Part shown: positions 43,358-52,404 of the stretch, one piece after another
How positions within the stretch are numbered: position 1 is the stretch's first letter
How the letters are laid out: the number at the start of each line of letters is the position of its first letter
Assembly: GCA_032615215.1 (NCBI GenBank)
Contig: CP128433.1
Span: 4,138,501 to 4,202,500, forward strand
Direction of reading: 5' to 3'
DNA: 64,000 nt
Origin: Microbulbifer sp. MKSA007
GTDB taxonomy: Bacteria; Pseudomonadota; Gammaproteobacteria; Pseudomonadales; Cellvibrionaceae
Notes under the pieces: generated by a model
What the model was told of the DNA's origin: nothing
Database searches by the model: none
The model's input: only the letters and a program-made list of their open reading frames with translations
Made by a program: the position numbers and the translations under genes

Positions 43358-43988
43358 CAAGACAACCGCGCGAAGATTCTATCTGTTATTGCTGGCATGT
43401 CTGGCAATAATGATTTCCGCCTGTGCCGGACAAAAAACCAAACAGGAACCGGAGCCAGGTTCCCCCACTAAAAATCAAAATCCAACACCGCAAACAGTAG
43501 CTGAATTTACCCAGTGGAATCTCAAGGGCAAACTGGGTGTTCGCTCCCCCAAAGAAAACGGCAGTGCCAACCTGGCCTGGCTACAGGGCGGCGCGGAGAA
43601 TTTTCGCCTTCATCTCAGCGGTCCGCTCGGAGCAGGCACCACCGTCATCACCGGCTCAGCCGGTGGCGTCAGTTTGGTGCGCGGTAGCGAGCCGCCAATT
43701 TATGCGCGCAATCCGGCACAGTTAACCCAGGAAGCACTGGGGTGGCCTCTGCCCGCCCGGGAGATGTTCTACTGGGTGCGCGGTCTTCCCGCGCCCGGCG
43801 CCAAGAGTGGTGAGCAGCGCAACACCCAGGGCCAACTGCAAAGCCTGCAACAATCCGGCTGGGCCTTGAGTTTTAGTGAGTATCGCAGCGAAGGCTCCTT
43901 TATGCTGCCAACCCGGATCAAAGCACAAACCAACAGTCCCACTGGCCCGGTATCCGTCACCCTGGTGATTAAAGACTGGGGTTTGTAG
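43341..43988 (+). CDS. lolB: Outer-membrane lipoprotein receptor LolB
   Basis: LolB accepts lipoproteins from the periplasmic carrier LolA and inserts them in the outer membrane. The 215-residue precursor has a lipobox ISAC with C28. The domain begins WNLKGKLGVRSPKENGSANL and shows the conserved LTQEALGWPLPAREMFYWVRG and GWALSFSEY. The sequence and place before ispE match Pseudomonas. Overlaps the TPR gene. No problem seen. Confidence 0.95.
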   Translation: MHQIADKTTARRFYLLLLACLAIMISACAGQKTKQEPEPGSPTKNQNPTPQTVAEFTQWNLKGKLGVRSPKENGSANLAWLQGGAENFRLHLSGPLGAGTTVITGSAGGVSLVRGSEPPIYARNPAQLTQEALGWPLPAREMFYWVRGLPAPGAKSGEQRNTQGQLQSLQQSGWALSFSEYRSEGSFMLPTRIKAQTNSPTGPVSVTLVIKDWGL

Positions 43989-44076
43989 AAAGAGTTTTAC
44001 ATAACTCTGCCAATGCCCAAATCGCAGCATGCAGGTATTATGGCGATCCTGTAATTGATTGACTCCTTTTTGCCTC

Positions 44077-44982
44077 ATGCTGCTAACCCTGCCCGCCCCA
44101 GCAAAACTCAACTTGATTCTGCGCATTCTCGGCCGTCGCCCGGATGGCTATCACGAGTTACAAACCCTGTTCCAACTTCTCGATTTCGGCGACTTATTGG
44201 AATTCAGTGAGCGCAGCGATGGCATTGTCAGTGTCGATGCCGGCCAGCTGGATGTAGCGGAAGAAGACAACCTGGTTTATCGCGCAGCCCAATTGCTGCG
44301 CAAACAAGCTGAGCCGGACCGACAAAATTCTCTCGGCGCCTCTATTCGGTTGATAAAGAAGTTGCCTCACGGCGGCGGCATCGGTGGAGGCAGTAGCGAT
44401 GCCGCCACCACTTTGCTCGGGCTCAATCACTTATGGCAGTGCAATTTATCGATCGATAAATTGGCGAAGCTGGGGCGGCAATTGGGCGCGGATATTCCAG
44501 TTTTTGTGCGCGGACGCACCGCTTGGGCGGAAGGAATTGGTGAAAAATTAACCCCAACAACCACCGAGCAACGCTACTACCTGGTTGTCTCAACTGGTTG
44601 CGAAGTGAGCACTGCAAAAATTTTTCGCGATTCACGTTTGACAAGAGATTCAGTCGCAATTACATTAGCGGCCCTTCGCGAGGAGCAGGCCAACGAGATA
44701 CGACTCGGCAGCGAAAAACTGGAAACATTTTCCGGCAATGACTGCCAGCCATTAGTTGAAAAGCTCTACCCTGAAATACGCGATGCCAGAGAATGGCTCG
44801 AGCAATTTGCTCCAGCACAACTCACCGGCACCGGGGGCTGCATTTTTGCGGCATTCCCTACGGCAGAGGCAGCCATTGAGGCACACGCCAAACTGCCTGA
44901 AGCGTGGCAGGGTTTTACAGCAGCGGGTGTATTGGTTTCACCGACACATCAAGCGCTAGCGAAAATCTCCTCAGATTTTTGA
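44077..44982 (+). CDS. ispE: 4-diphosphocytidyl-2-C-methyl-D-erythritol kinase
   Basis: IspE phosphorylates CDP-methylerythritol in the MEP route to isoprenoids. GHMP kinase motifs are visible: N-terminal LPAPAKLNLILRILGRRPDGYHEL and the ATP loop LPHGGGIGGGSSDAATTL. The C-terminal GTGGCIFAAF is motif 3. The ATG at 44077 gives the family start; an in-frame TTG at 44059 adds six residues without support. tRNA-Gln follows only 11 bases later, so the tRNA is probably transcribed from the same promoter. Confidence 0.96.
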   Translation: MLLTLPAPAKLNLILRILGRRPDGYHELQTLFQLLDFGDLLEFSERSDGIVSVDAGQLDVAEEDNLVYRAAQLLRKQAEPDRQNSLGASIRLIKKLPHGGGIGGGSSDAATTLLGLNHLWQCNLSIDKLAKLGRQLGADIPVFVRGRTAWAEGIGEKLTPTTTEQRYYLVVSTGCEVSTAKIFRDSRLTRDSVAITLAALREEQANEIRLGSEKLETFSGNDCQPLVEKLYPEIRDAREWLEQFAPAQLTGTGGCIFAAFPTAEAAIEAHAKLPEAWQGFTAAGVLVSPTHQALAKISSDF

Positions 44983-44993
44983 GGAAACATTAC

Positions 44994-45068
44994 TGGGGCG
45001 TAGCCAAGCGGTAAGGCAGCGGGTTTTGATCCCGTCATGCGAAGGTTCGAATCCTTCCGCCCCAGCCA
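44994..45068 (+). tRNA. tRNA-Gln (anticodon TTG), copy 1
   Basis: 75 bases including encoded CCA. Acceptor arms TGGGGCG (44994-45000) and CGCCCCA (45058-45064) pair fully, discriminator G, then CCA. The anticodon loop TTTTGAT reads UUG; the T arm carries GGTTCGAATCC. The same sequence recurs at 50281. Its location between ispE and prs is the Pseudomonas arrangement. Confidence 0.98.
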
Positions 45069-45411
45069 CTTTCTTTATATGCAATGGCACAGTCAAAAAC
45101 CGGTTCCGACATGATTCAGTCTACGCTGATCCAGCCGGCCCAGGCCATTCGCACAGGGCTTTACAGAGCCACTCCCCAATTTTTAAAGAATCCTGAAGGC
45201 AGGCTTGAATGCAAGCGCCCGATGGTTGTGCGAGCACGCACCCAGAGCAACCCGTTGAGCAAGGAAAAAAACTGTGGCCAAAACCCTGTTTTTATCCGCG
45301 CAACAGTGCGCCGCTCAACACAAAAGTGTTGCAGCAAAAACCCTGACTGCTAGCAAATATGCAGGCATCTACACTTCAATTCACTTCAAGACAGAATTAA
45401 AGGAACTCGCA
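45069..45411 (+). promoter_or_regulatory. Long leader between tRNA-Gln and prs
   Basis: 343 bases with no supported gene. The prs reading frame stays open back to an ATG at 45274, but those 46 codons have no family counterpart. AAAACCCTG occurs twice (near 45281 and 45336). The region probably contains the prs promoter and an untranslated leader, as in enteric prs. Confidence 0.4.
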
Positions 45412-46353
45412 GTGGCTGACTTAATGGTCTTTACCGGCAACGCAAACCCGGAACTGGCACAGAAGGTTGTCGACCATATGGCGATCCCCCTGGGTGAAGC
45501 CACGGTCAAGCGCTTCTCCGACGGCGAGATTGCAGTAGAAATTACCGATAACGTACGCGGCCGCGACGTTTTCGTGGTGCAATCCACCTGCCAACCTACC
45601 AACCGCAACCTGATGGAATTGATCCTGCTGGTAGACGCCCTGCGCCGCGCCTCCGCCGGCCGCGTTACCGCTGTAGTCCCCTACTTTGGCTACGCCCGCC
45701 AGGATCGCCGCGTAAGATCCCAGCGCGTGCCGATTTCCGCAAAAGTGGTTGCCGATATGATGGTAAGCGTAGGTATCGACCGCGTATTAACCGTCGACCT
45801 GCACGCGGAACAGATCCAGGGCTTCTTCGACGTTCCTGTGGATAACGTTTACGGCTCCTCTGTCCTGCTCGACGATATCGAGCGCCAAAAGTACCAGAAC
45901 CTGGTGGTGGTATCCCCGGATATCGGCGGTGTTGTGCGCGCCCGCGCCGTGGCCAAGAGCCTCGACTGCGACCTGGCCATTATCGACAAGCGCCGTCCGG
46001 CCGCCAATGTTGCCGAAGTCATGAATATTATCGGTGAAGTCAGCGGCCGCACCTGCCTGCTGGTAGACGACATGGTCGACACCGCCGGCACCCTGTGTAA
46101 CGCCGCCAACGCCCTGAAAGAGCACGGCGCCGAGAAAGTTGTCGCCTACTGTACCCACCCGGTACTGTCCGGCAACGCCATCACCAACCTGAACAACTCC
46201 GTTCTGGATGAGCTGGTGGTTACCGACTCCATCCCCCTGGGTGACAAAATGGAGAAGGCACCAAAAATTCGCCAGCTGACCCTGTCTGCAATGCTGGCCG
46301 AGTCCATGCGCCGTATCAGCAATGAGGAATCCCTGTCCGCAATGTTCCGCTAG
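45412..46353 (+). CDS. prs: Ribose-phosphate pyrophosphokinase
   Basis: Prs makes PRPP from ribose 5-phosphate and ATP, feeding nucleotides, histidine and tryptophan. The 313-residue enzyme begins ADLMVFTGNANPELAQKVV and has the flexible loop region GYARQDRRVRSQRVPI, VLTVDLHAEQIQGFF and the PRPP-binding signature LVDDMVDTAGTL. Start GTG at 45412 with AAAGGAA upstream; this matches the length of E. coli Prs. Supplies the PRPP for HisG encoded at the left of the window. Confidence 0.98.
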   Translation: MADLMVFTGNANPELAQKVVDHMAIPLGEATVKRFSDGEIAVEITDNVRGRDVFVVQSTCQPTNRNLMELILLVDALRRASAGRVTAVVPYFGYARQDRRVRSQRVPISAKVVADMMVSVGIDRVLTVDLHAEQIQGFFDVPVDNVYGSSVLLDDIERQKYQNLVVVSPDIGGVVRARAVAKSLDCDLAIIDKRRPAANVAEVMNIIGEVSGRTCLLVDDMVDTAGTLCNAANALKEHGAEKVVAYCTHPVLSGNAITNLNNSVLDELVVTDSIPLGDKMEKAPKIRQLTLSAMLAESMRRISNEESLSAMFR

Positions 46354-46379
46354 GAGCTTGCCGGTCAAGGTATCCCAGC

Positions 46380-46478
46380 GCCCCGTATACCGGGGCACTT
46401 TGCCTTTAGCGCTGATTCCCGTAGAATACGCGCCCGCCCGGCACTGCCGGGCAATTACTTTTGGGCCCAGTGCCCATT
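46380..46478 (+). promoter_or_regulatory. Three GC-rich hairpins in the prs-rplY gap
   Basis: Hairpin 1: GCCCCG-tatac-CGGGGC (46380-46396) followed by ACTTT. Hairpin 2: GCCCGG-cactg-CCGGGC (46436-46452) followed by AATTACTTTT. Hairpin 3: TGGGC-ccagt-GCCCA just after it. The first two could be weak terminators after prs, or the set could be a leader structure that controls rplY. Confidence 0.4.
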
Positions 46479-46542
46479 TAACATCCATGCCAGAGCGGTC
46501 CGGTCGCAGGTCACTCTGGACAGACAACCCGAGGTTTATCCC

Positions 46543-47163
46543 ATGTCTGATATTAAATTGAACGCCATTGCCCGCAGCGATGAAGGGAAAGGTGCGAGCC
46601 GCCGCCTGCGTCGCCTGGAAGGCCGTGTACCCGGCATCATCTACGGCGGTGAAGCAGAGCCTGCTTCTATCTCCGTGCTGCACAAAGACCTGACCAAAGC
46701 TCTGGAAAACGAAGCTTTCTTCTCCTCCATGCTGACTGTTGACGTAGACGGCAAGGAAGAGAAAGTTATCCTGCGCGACCTGCAGCGTCACCCGGCTAAA
46801 GCCCTGTTGCTGCACATCGACTTCCAGCGTGTATCTGCCAACACCAAAGTACACGTTAAAGTACCTCTGCACTTCCTGAACGAAGAGAGCAGCAAAGGTG
46901 TTAAGGCTGGCGGTATCGTTTCCCACACCCTGACCGAGCTGGAAGTTAACGCTCCTGCCGGCAAGCTGCCTGAGTTCATCGAAGTGGACCTGGCCGACCT
47001 GGAAATGGACGGCGTACTGCACATCTCCGACCTGAAACTGCCGGAAGGTGTTGAGTCTGTGGCACTGAGCCACGGTGCAGACCACGACCTGGTTGTAGCT
47101 TCTATCCACAAGCCTCGCGGCGCTGTAGAAGCTGAAGCCGAAGCTGGCGAAGGCGAAGAGTAA
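46543..47163 (+). CDS. rplY: 50S ribosomal protein L25, long (Ctc/TL5) form
   Basis: L25 binds 5S rRNA. The 206-residue version has the N-terminal L25 domain (about 1-92: RRLRRLEGRVPGIIYGG) and the C-terminal TL5/Ctc beta domain, ending in an acidic tail EAEAEAGEGEE. E. coli has only the first domain. In other bacteria the long form is linked to general stress. It follows prs and is five bases ahead of pth, so the latter is translationally coupled. Confidence 0.97.
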   Translation: MSDIKLNAIARSDEGKGASRRLRRLEGRVPGIIYGGEAEPASISVLHKDLTKALENEAFFSSMLTVDVDGKEEKVILRDLQRHPAKALLLHIDFQRVSANTKVHVKVPLHFLNEESSKGVKAGGIVSHTLTELEVNAPAGKLPEFIEVDLADLEMDGVLHISDLKLPEGVESVALSHGADHDLVVASIHKPRGAVEAEAEAGEGEE

Positions 47164-47168
47164 TCGCC

Positions 47169-47765
47169 TTGGCTGCGGCACCGGATACTCCGATCCAGTT
47201 GATTGTCGGCCTGGGAAACCCCGGACCGGAATACGATCGGACGCGACACAACGCCGGTGCCGACTTTGTTGTCGAGCTGGCCCGCCAACAAGGCACCCAG
47301 CTCAGCCTCGACAGCAAATATCACGGCCTCACTGGCCGTGTGCGGGTCGGCAGCCAGGATATCCGGCTGCTGATTCCCACCACCTACATGAATCGCAGTG
47401 GCCAATCTGTCGGCCCACTGGCGAACTTCTTCAAGATTCCCCCGGAAGCCATTCTGGTCGCTCACGATGAGCTGGACCTGGCCCCCGGTATCGCGCGCCT
47501 GAAAGCCGGCGGCGGTCACGGCGGACACAACGGCCTGCGGGATATCATTGCCGCACTGGGCAACAACCGAAACTTTATGCGCCTGCGACTCGGCATTGGC
47601 CACCCCGGCAGCTCGAGCGAAGTGGCCCGGTTTGTACTCCAGCGAGCCCCCAGGGCGGAACAGGAAACACTGGCTGATGCGATCGATCGCTCGATCGACG
47701 TTCTGCCCACCGCCGCTTCCGGCGACTGGGGCGCAGCCATGAAAACGCTGCACACCAACAAATAG
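47169..47765 (+). CDS. pth: Peptidyl-tRNA hydrolase
   Basis: Pth releases peptides from prematurely dropped peptidyl-tRNA. The 198-residue enzyme has IVGLGNPGPEYDRTRHNAG with the catalytic histidine, the Asn of TTYMNRSGQ, and VAHDELDLAPG carrying the catalytic Asp; GGGHGGHNGLRDI is also typical. The start is a TTG at 47169, five bases after rplY. Cytoplasmic. 205 bases without a gene follow before ychF. Confidence 0.97.
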   Translation: MAAAPDTPIQLIVGLGNPGPEYDRTRHNAGADFVVELARQQGTQLSLDSKYHGLTGRVRVGSQDIRLLIPTTYMNRSGQSVGPLANFFKIPPEAILVAHDELDLAPGIARLKAGGGHGGHNGLRDIIAALGNNRNFMRLRLGIGHPGSSSEVARFVLQRAPRAEQETLADAIDRSIDVLPTAASGDWGAAMKTLHTNK

Positions 47766-47970
47766 ATCCCACCCGCCGGCTTGCCTTTTGCCGCGGAAAT
47801 CTCGATAGTGTGCTGCGCTAAATTGCCGGTATTTTCCCGGCTGGCCCGGACCCTGTGGTGGCCGAGACACCCCGCCCATCCAAAATCCCGCCAGCGCAAT
47901 CACTACCGGACCTCAAACGCAATTAGCAGAGCGCGCTGTATGCGCCTCGGGCAAACGGAAAAATATCACC

Positions 47971-49062
47971 ATGGGTTTTACTTGCGGTATTGTCGGCCTA
48001 CCTAATGTGGGCAAATCCACCCTATTCAACGCATTAACCAAAGCGGGTATCGATGCGGAAAACTTCCCCTTCTGTACCATCGAGCCCAATGCCGGTGTCG
48101 TGCCGGTACCAGATCCCCGCATCGACAAGCTGGCTGAGATCGTCAAACCGGAAAAGGTAATTCCCACCACCATGGAATTTACCGATATCGCCGGCCTGGT
48201 TGCAGGCGCCTCCAAGGGGGAAGGGCTGGGTAACAAGTTCCTCGCCAATATCCGCGAGACCGACGCTATCGCCCACGTTGTTCGCTGCTTCGAAGACGAT
48301 AACGTTATCCACGTCGCCAACCAGGTACACCCGGTAGCGGATATCGAGGTGATCAACACCGAGTTAGCCCTGGCCGACCTGGACACTGTGGAAAAGGCCC
48401 TACAGCGCTTTACCCGTGCCGCCAAGGGGCAGGACAAGCACGCGATCAAGATGAAAGCGTTGCTGGAAAAAATCCAGCCACACCTGGATGAAGCCAAGCC
48501 GCTGCGCTCTTTCGAGCTTTCAGAAGACGAACTGGCAGACCTGCGCGAACTGAGCCTGCTCACTATCAAGCCCACCATGTATATCGCCAACGTGGACGAA
48601 GATGGCTTCGAGAACAATCCGCATCTGGATGCTGTAGCCGCCATCGCCGCTGAAGAAAACGCGGTACTGGTACCTATCTGCAACAAGCTCGAAGCGGAAA
48701 TTGCCGAGCTGGACGACGAAGAAAAGCAGGAGTTCCTGGAAGAACTGGGTATGGAAGAGCCCGGGCTGAACCGCGTGATTCGCGCCGGCTACCAACTGCT
48801 GGGCCTGCACACCTACTTCACCGCTGGCGTGAAGGAAGTTCGTGCCTGGACCATCCCACTGGGCGCCACCGCTCCCAACGCCGCCGGTAAAATCCACACC
48901 GATTTTGAAAAGGGTTTTATTCGCGCAGAAGTGATCAGCTACAGCGATTACATTGACAACAATGGTGAAGCCGGCGCTAAAGACGCTGGTAAATGGCGCC
49001 TGGAAGGCAAGGACTACATTGTCGCCGACGGCGACGTAATCCACTTCCGTTTTAACGTCTAA
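47971..49062 (+). CDS. ychF: Redox-regulated ATPase YchF
   Basis: YchF/OLA1 is an Obg-family P-loop protein that prefers ATP. The 363-residue protein has G1 GLPNVGKST, G3 DIAGLV, the helical coiled insert (about 130-190) and a C-terminal TGS domain with RAWTIPLGATAPNAAGKIHTDF (this is the TGS region). It binds ribosomes and has a role in stress signalling. Position after pth is broadly conserved. Confidence 0.97.
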   Translation: MGFTCGIVGLPNVGKSTLFNALTKAGIDAENFPFCTIEPNAGVVPVPDPRIDKLAEIVKPEKVIPTTMEFTDIAGLVAGASKGEGLGNKFLANIRETDAIAHVVRCFEDDNVIHVANQVHPVADIEVINTELALADLDTVEKALQRFTRAAKGQDKHAIKMKALLEKIQPHLDEAKPLRSFELSEDELADLRELSLLTIKPTMYIANVDEDGFENNPHLDAVAAIAAEENAVLVPICNKLEAEIAELDDEEKQEFLEELGMEEPGLNRVIRAGYQLLGLHTYFTAGVKEVRAWTIPLGATAPNAAGKIHTDFEKGFIRAEVISYSDYIDNNGEAGAKDAGKWRLEGKDYIVADGDVIHFRFNV

Positions 49063-49119
49063 CCGCCTCTCCTTTTTTGCCTCCCCACCCCGGGGAGGCG
49101 CGCCACCCGTGTAAATTCC

Positions 49120-50072
49120 ATGGCTCAATCAAACTGGAAAGTCGGCCTGCCCCTGTCGCTGATCACCGTATTTATGTGGGCAACCCTGCCCATCGCTCTC
49201 AAAGGGCTTCTCGAATACATCAGTCCCGGTACCGCCACCTGGTATCGCTTTGCCGGTGCAGCACTGTTAGCGGGCGTCTACTACGGACAGGCGCGCAAAT
49301 TACAGCTCAAGCCACTATTCAGTCGCGGCTTACTGCTTTTCACCTTCCTAGCCGTTGCCGGCCTCCTGGTGAACTACCTCGCCTACGCCAGTGGACTCAA
49401 TTACATCACCCCTGGTGCCGCTCAGGTTGTAATCCAGCTGGCCCCCCTGCTTCTACTGATATCCAGCGTGCTTTGGCTGGGAGAGCGCTTCTCTCTGCGT
49501 CAGTGGAGCGGCGTGGTACTGGTGGTAATCGGGCTACTGCTATTTTTTAACCAGCGCCTGGGAGAGCTGACCAGTGGCGCCGGCGGCGAATACCTGCTGG
49601 GGCTCGGCTATATCCTGATCGCCGCTGTCACCTGGGCGATTTACGGCTTTTTTCAGAAAAAATATTGAGCCGCGCAACGCCCCAGGATCTACTGGTAGTA
49701 ATTTATATCGCAGGGACCCTGCTCTTCCTGCCCATGGCGGAGCCAATGAAGGTTTCTCACCTGGGCTGGCTCGAGTGGGTGCTATTGGCATTTCTCACCG
49801 CCAACACGCTGATCGCCTATGGGGCTTTTAGCAAGGCACTAGCGCACTGGGAGGCATCCAGTGTCAGCGCAACCCTGTCATTAGTGCCAGTCATCACCCT
49901 ATTGTTCAGTACGCTGATCAGCTCTATCTGGCCCGACTATATTGCAGTTGAGCCGCTCAACTGGATCAGCTGGGCCGGCGCCGGCGCCGTGGTACTCGGT
50001 TCCGCCCTCGCCGCAATCAGTTCCAGGCGCGGTTCTGAGCAGTCCCGGGCATCAGATGAAAAAAATCGCTAA
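49120..50072 (+). pseudogene. EamA/DMT-family transporter, split by a frameshift
   Basis: Two half-genes together encode a 10-segment EamA (drug/metabolite) permease. The first half (49120-49668) ends YGFFQKKY at a stop; the second begins LSRATPQDLLVVIYIAG in another frame. The break is at a run of six A (49657-49662): one more A gives KKILSRATPQDLL and a continuous protein of ~317 residues. Domain content: GTATWYRFAGAALLAG in the first EamA repeat, SVSATLSLVPVITLLF in the second. Substrate unknown. Start ATG at 49120 has no good ribosome site. Could be genuine inactivation or a sequencing error. Confidence 0.85.
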
Positions 50073-50099
50073 CTATCTGAAAAGAATACAAAAAAAGTG

Positions 50100-50128
50100 T
50101 TGACACCCCCGGCCCATCGTTTAATAAT
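50100..50128 (+). promoter_or_regulatory. Sigma-70 promoter of the tRNA-Met/tRNA-Gln pair
   Basis: A perfect -35 TTGACA at 50100-50105 and a -10 TAATAAT at 50122-50128 with a 16-17-base spacer. The discriminator just after is GC-rich (GCGCGCCC), the signature of stringently controlled stable-RNA promoters. It lies ~37 bases before the tRNA-Met gene. Confidence 0.75.
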
Positions 50129-50164
50129 GCGCGCCCTCGGGACAGCCGAGACAACAAAAGAAAT

Positions 50165-50241
<77 letters not shown>

Positions 50242-50280
50242 TTTCAAATCACAGAGACTATTCTTTGTGAATCTTGAAAC

Positions 50281-50355
50281 TGGGGCGTAGCCAAGCGGTA
50301 AGGCAGCGGGTTTTGATCCCGTCATGCGAAGGTTCGAATCCTTCCGCCCCAGCCA
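50281..50355 (+). tRNA. tRNA-Gln (anticodon TTG), copy 2
   Basis: Identical over all 75 bases to the copy at 44994, including CCA. It follows tRNA-Met by 39 bases and is presumably processed from the same transcript. The two identical copies bracket a ~5.3 kb segment as direct repeats. Confidence 0.98.
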
Positions 50356-50474
50356 TATTCCTAAATTATCTAGCAGGCCCAAATCTGGGCAGCAACCAAA
50401 AACGCAACCGTTTTTTTATCTGATTCTGCGAATAGCTCGCCAGAACTCGTCCTCGAACGCTATCCAAAAATCAA

Positions 50475-51557
50475 CTACTCCGGCAGCACCACACCATTAG
50501 CTTCCATAACGGTCACTCCGGCGCTATCGGGCTCCAGGTCAGCAGTTCCTGAAGTTGCGGTAGGCGTTCGCACTTGTTCCCTGCGCAAACCCAGGGCTCG
50601 CAGCCACTCGAACCCCGCCAGGCAGCACAGCAATGCCAGCAGCACTAGCGGACCGCCATATCCCTTCATAGCCTCACTCTCGGACATACAAGTCCACACA
50701 AGCTGCACAACGCACAGGAAGGCCACAATCAACAGGGTCGGCTTGCGTCCCAGCAAGCTAACGACAAAAACGCCCAGAGGCGCCCCCAGGGCTACTACCG
50801 GTGCTGCCGCCAGCCAATTCCCAAACACCCCAGGCTGCCAATCTCCCGCCAGCGACTTCACTATTACTCCGAGTACCGAACAAAATGCCATGATCACCAC
50901 TGATGTAGGGATCGCCACCTTGAGGTCCACCCTGCTCAATAGCACAAGAGCCGCATACACCAGCATGTCCACACCCACACCGGTAACTGCCACCACGCAA
51001 AAGCCGGCAAAAGCGCCCAATAGCAAGCCGACACGAAAATCTGTTGGGCACTGAGGGTCCCCCGCGTGCTCACAATCAGTAATTTCGCTGAGGCGATACA
51101 AATGAAAAATGCCAAAACTGCCCCAGAGGACGGCAAAGGAAAGCTTCACCCAGAGTTCGGGTATCAGAGGGGCAAACAATAGGATACCGGCGGGAGTCGC
51201 CAGAAGAGAGCCCAGCAGCGCCCCCCGCAACATCGACCAGGCCAACTGCTGGCGCCGGCAGAGAATAAACAAGCTGGCACTGACCATACCTATCGACTGA
51301 ACCGCAAAACTAAAGTCGCGACCCAGACTTGCCGGCATATCAAAAAACAGCACCAACACGGGAAACCCAACTGTCCCGCCGCCCATCGGCGTAGAACCTG
51401 CGGCATAGCTACCCAGCGCCATCGCCATCGCCATAGACCAATGCTCGAGCGCCAGGGCCAGGTTCTCGCCCTGTAAAATCAGGAATAACCAAACACCGTA
51501 AAACAGAACCAACCAAGCGAACCAATAGCGAAGAGAGAATCGCGCCACGTTTTTCAT
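50475..51557 (-). CDS. TauE/SafE-family sulfite/organic-anion exporter
   Basis: A 360-residue membrane protein with about eight to nine segments, recognised as TauE/SafE (DUF81) from GSYAAGSTPMGGGTVGFPVL near the N-terminus and the later repeat VTGVGVDMLVYAALVLLSRVDLKVAIPTS. Members export sulfite, sulfoacetate or related anions. Cysteines in the central loop (DCEHAGDPQC) could form a disulfide or bind metal. The last ~35 residues are a soluble tail. It converges toward the tRNA-Gln gene. Substrate unknown. Confidence 0.8.
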   Translation of the reverse strand: MKNVARFSLRYWFAWLVLFYGVWLFLILQGENLALALEHWSMAMAMALGSYAAGSTPMGGGTVGFPVLVLFFDMPASLGRDFSFAVQSIGMVSASLFILCRRQQLAWSMLRGALLGSLLATPAGILLFAPLIPELWVKLSFAVLWGSFGIFHLYRLSEITDCEHAGDPQCPTDFRVGLLLGAFAGFCVVAVTGVGVDMLVYAALVLLSRVDLKVAIPTSVVIMAFCSVLGVIVKSLAGDWQPGVFGNWLAAAPVVALGAPLGVFVVSLLGRKPTLLIVAFLCVVQLVWTCMSESEAMKGYGGPLVLLALLCCLAGFEWLRALGLRREQVRTPTATSGTADLEPDSAGVTVMEANGVVLPE

Positions 51558-51663
51558 CTTATTATTTGTGAGCTAAAGCGTCAGAGGGAGACAATAGTGG
51601 TACGAGTGTGAGATGGGATCAAGACAAGATTTGGCGAGTTCGCCTATTCCGGTCAGGAGGGTC

Positions 51664-51687
51664 GCCCGACAGCCACAGCTGCCGGGC
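51664..51687 (-). terminator. GC hairpin after the SapC-like gene
   Basis: Arms GCCCGACAGC (51664-51673) and GCTGCCGGGC (51678-51687) pair with a single wobble and a four-base loop, ten bases beyond the SapC-like stop codon. There is no T tract, so Rho-independent function is uncertain. Confidence 0.5.
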
Positions 51688-51696
51688 AAAGCGCGA

Positions 51697-52404
51697 TTAG
51701 TTCAAGCGCTTCTTGCGAATCAGGTTTTGAACCTGCATAGAGGACATCATAGAGGCGTAGATTGCCGGCAGGGCGCCACGTTTACGCAGCTCCAGGAAGT
51801 CTTCATCAGACAGCTTGTTAAGCTTCTCTTCATCGATAACAAAGAAACCTGTCAGATCGTAAGGCTTGTCATCTTCGCTAACACGCAAAGTCAGCTTCTT
51901 CTGGGTCAGCAAGTCCTTGGAGACCAGGAACTCGATAAAAGACTCAGTCACTGCAACACGCTGTGCAGTTTCAACCACTGCCTGAGCACGATTCTTCAGG
52001 AAGTCAGTTTGCTCGCCTTCCCCATCGAACAGCGCTTCACCTTCAGAGTCGCTCAGCATCTTGGAGTCTTCGTCGATGCACAGAACAGCCTGATCAGCGT
52101 TGTCTGGATTCTTCACCAAAACAAACGGGTAAGTGCGCACTTGTACAGGAATGTAGCTGCCATTCCAGCCATCAGCGCCAGAGAACAGGTTTTCACCGGG
52201 GCGCAGACCGGTAAGCGCCACAACTTTAAACTGGTCAGTATTCTGGTCTTTAACGAACAGGATCGGGTAGCTCTGGGCTGCCTGTACGATTTCCTGAACC
52301 ACCAGCGGCAGGACATGATTACTGCTTACATGGTCAAAAGTAATGTCTTGGGTGAGTTTCAGGTTGGCATGCGCCTTTTTGTCCAAAGCTTTGATCTGTG
52401 CCAT
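51697..52404 (-). CDS. SapC-family protein
   Basis: A 235-residue soluble protein of the SapC family (named after a Campylobacter S-layer locus protein). Diagnostic segments: FDHVSSNHVLPLVVQEIVQA, YPILFVKDQNTDQFKVVALTG, NLFSGADGWNGSYIPVQVRTYPF and the C-terminal ALPAIYASMMSSMQVQNLIR. In marine and freshwater gammaproteobacteria SapC genes often sit with TonB receptors and tryptophan halogenases, but here neither is nearby. Function unknown; no signal peptide. Ribosome site TAGGAGTT is five bases upstream of the ATG. Monocistronic. Confidence 0.85.
   Translation of the reverse strand: MAQIKALDKKAHANLKLTQDITFDHVSSNHVLPLVVQEIVQAAQSYPILFVKDQNTDQFKVVALTGLRPGENLFSGADGWNGSYIPVQVRTYPFVLVKNPDNADQAVLCIDEDSKMLSDSEGEALFDGEGEQTDFLKNRAQAVVETAQRVAVTESFIEFLVSKDLLTQKKLTLRVSEDDKPYDLTGFFVIDEEKLNKLSDEDFLELRKRGALPAIYASMMSSMQVQNLIRKKRLN

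Noticed and set aside
45274..45411. Longer prs starting at an upstream ATG (46 extra residues)
   Set aside because: The extension has no family counterpart, whereas GTG 45412 has a ribosome site and gives the normal Prs length.
45787..47181. A 464-codon open frame on the minus strand across prs and rplY
   Set aside because: It lies wholly antisense to two well-recognised genes, has no family features, and is explained by their GC-rich codon pattern.
46788..47903. A 371-codon minus-strand frame across rplY and pth
   Set aside because: Antisense shadow of conserved genes; low-complexity composition and no ribosome site.
47913..48686. A 257-codon minus-strand frame antisense to ychF
   Set aside because: Serine-rich shadow of a strongly conserved coding frame.
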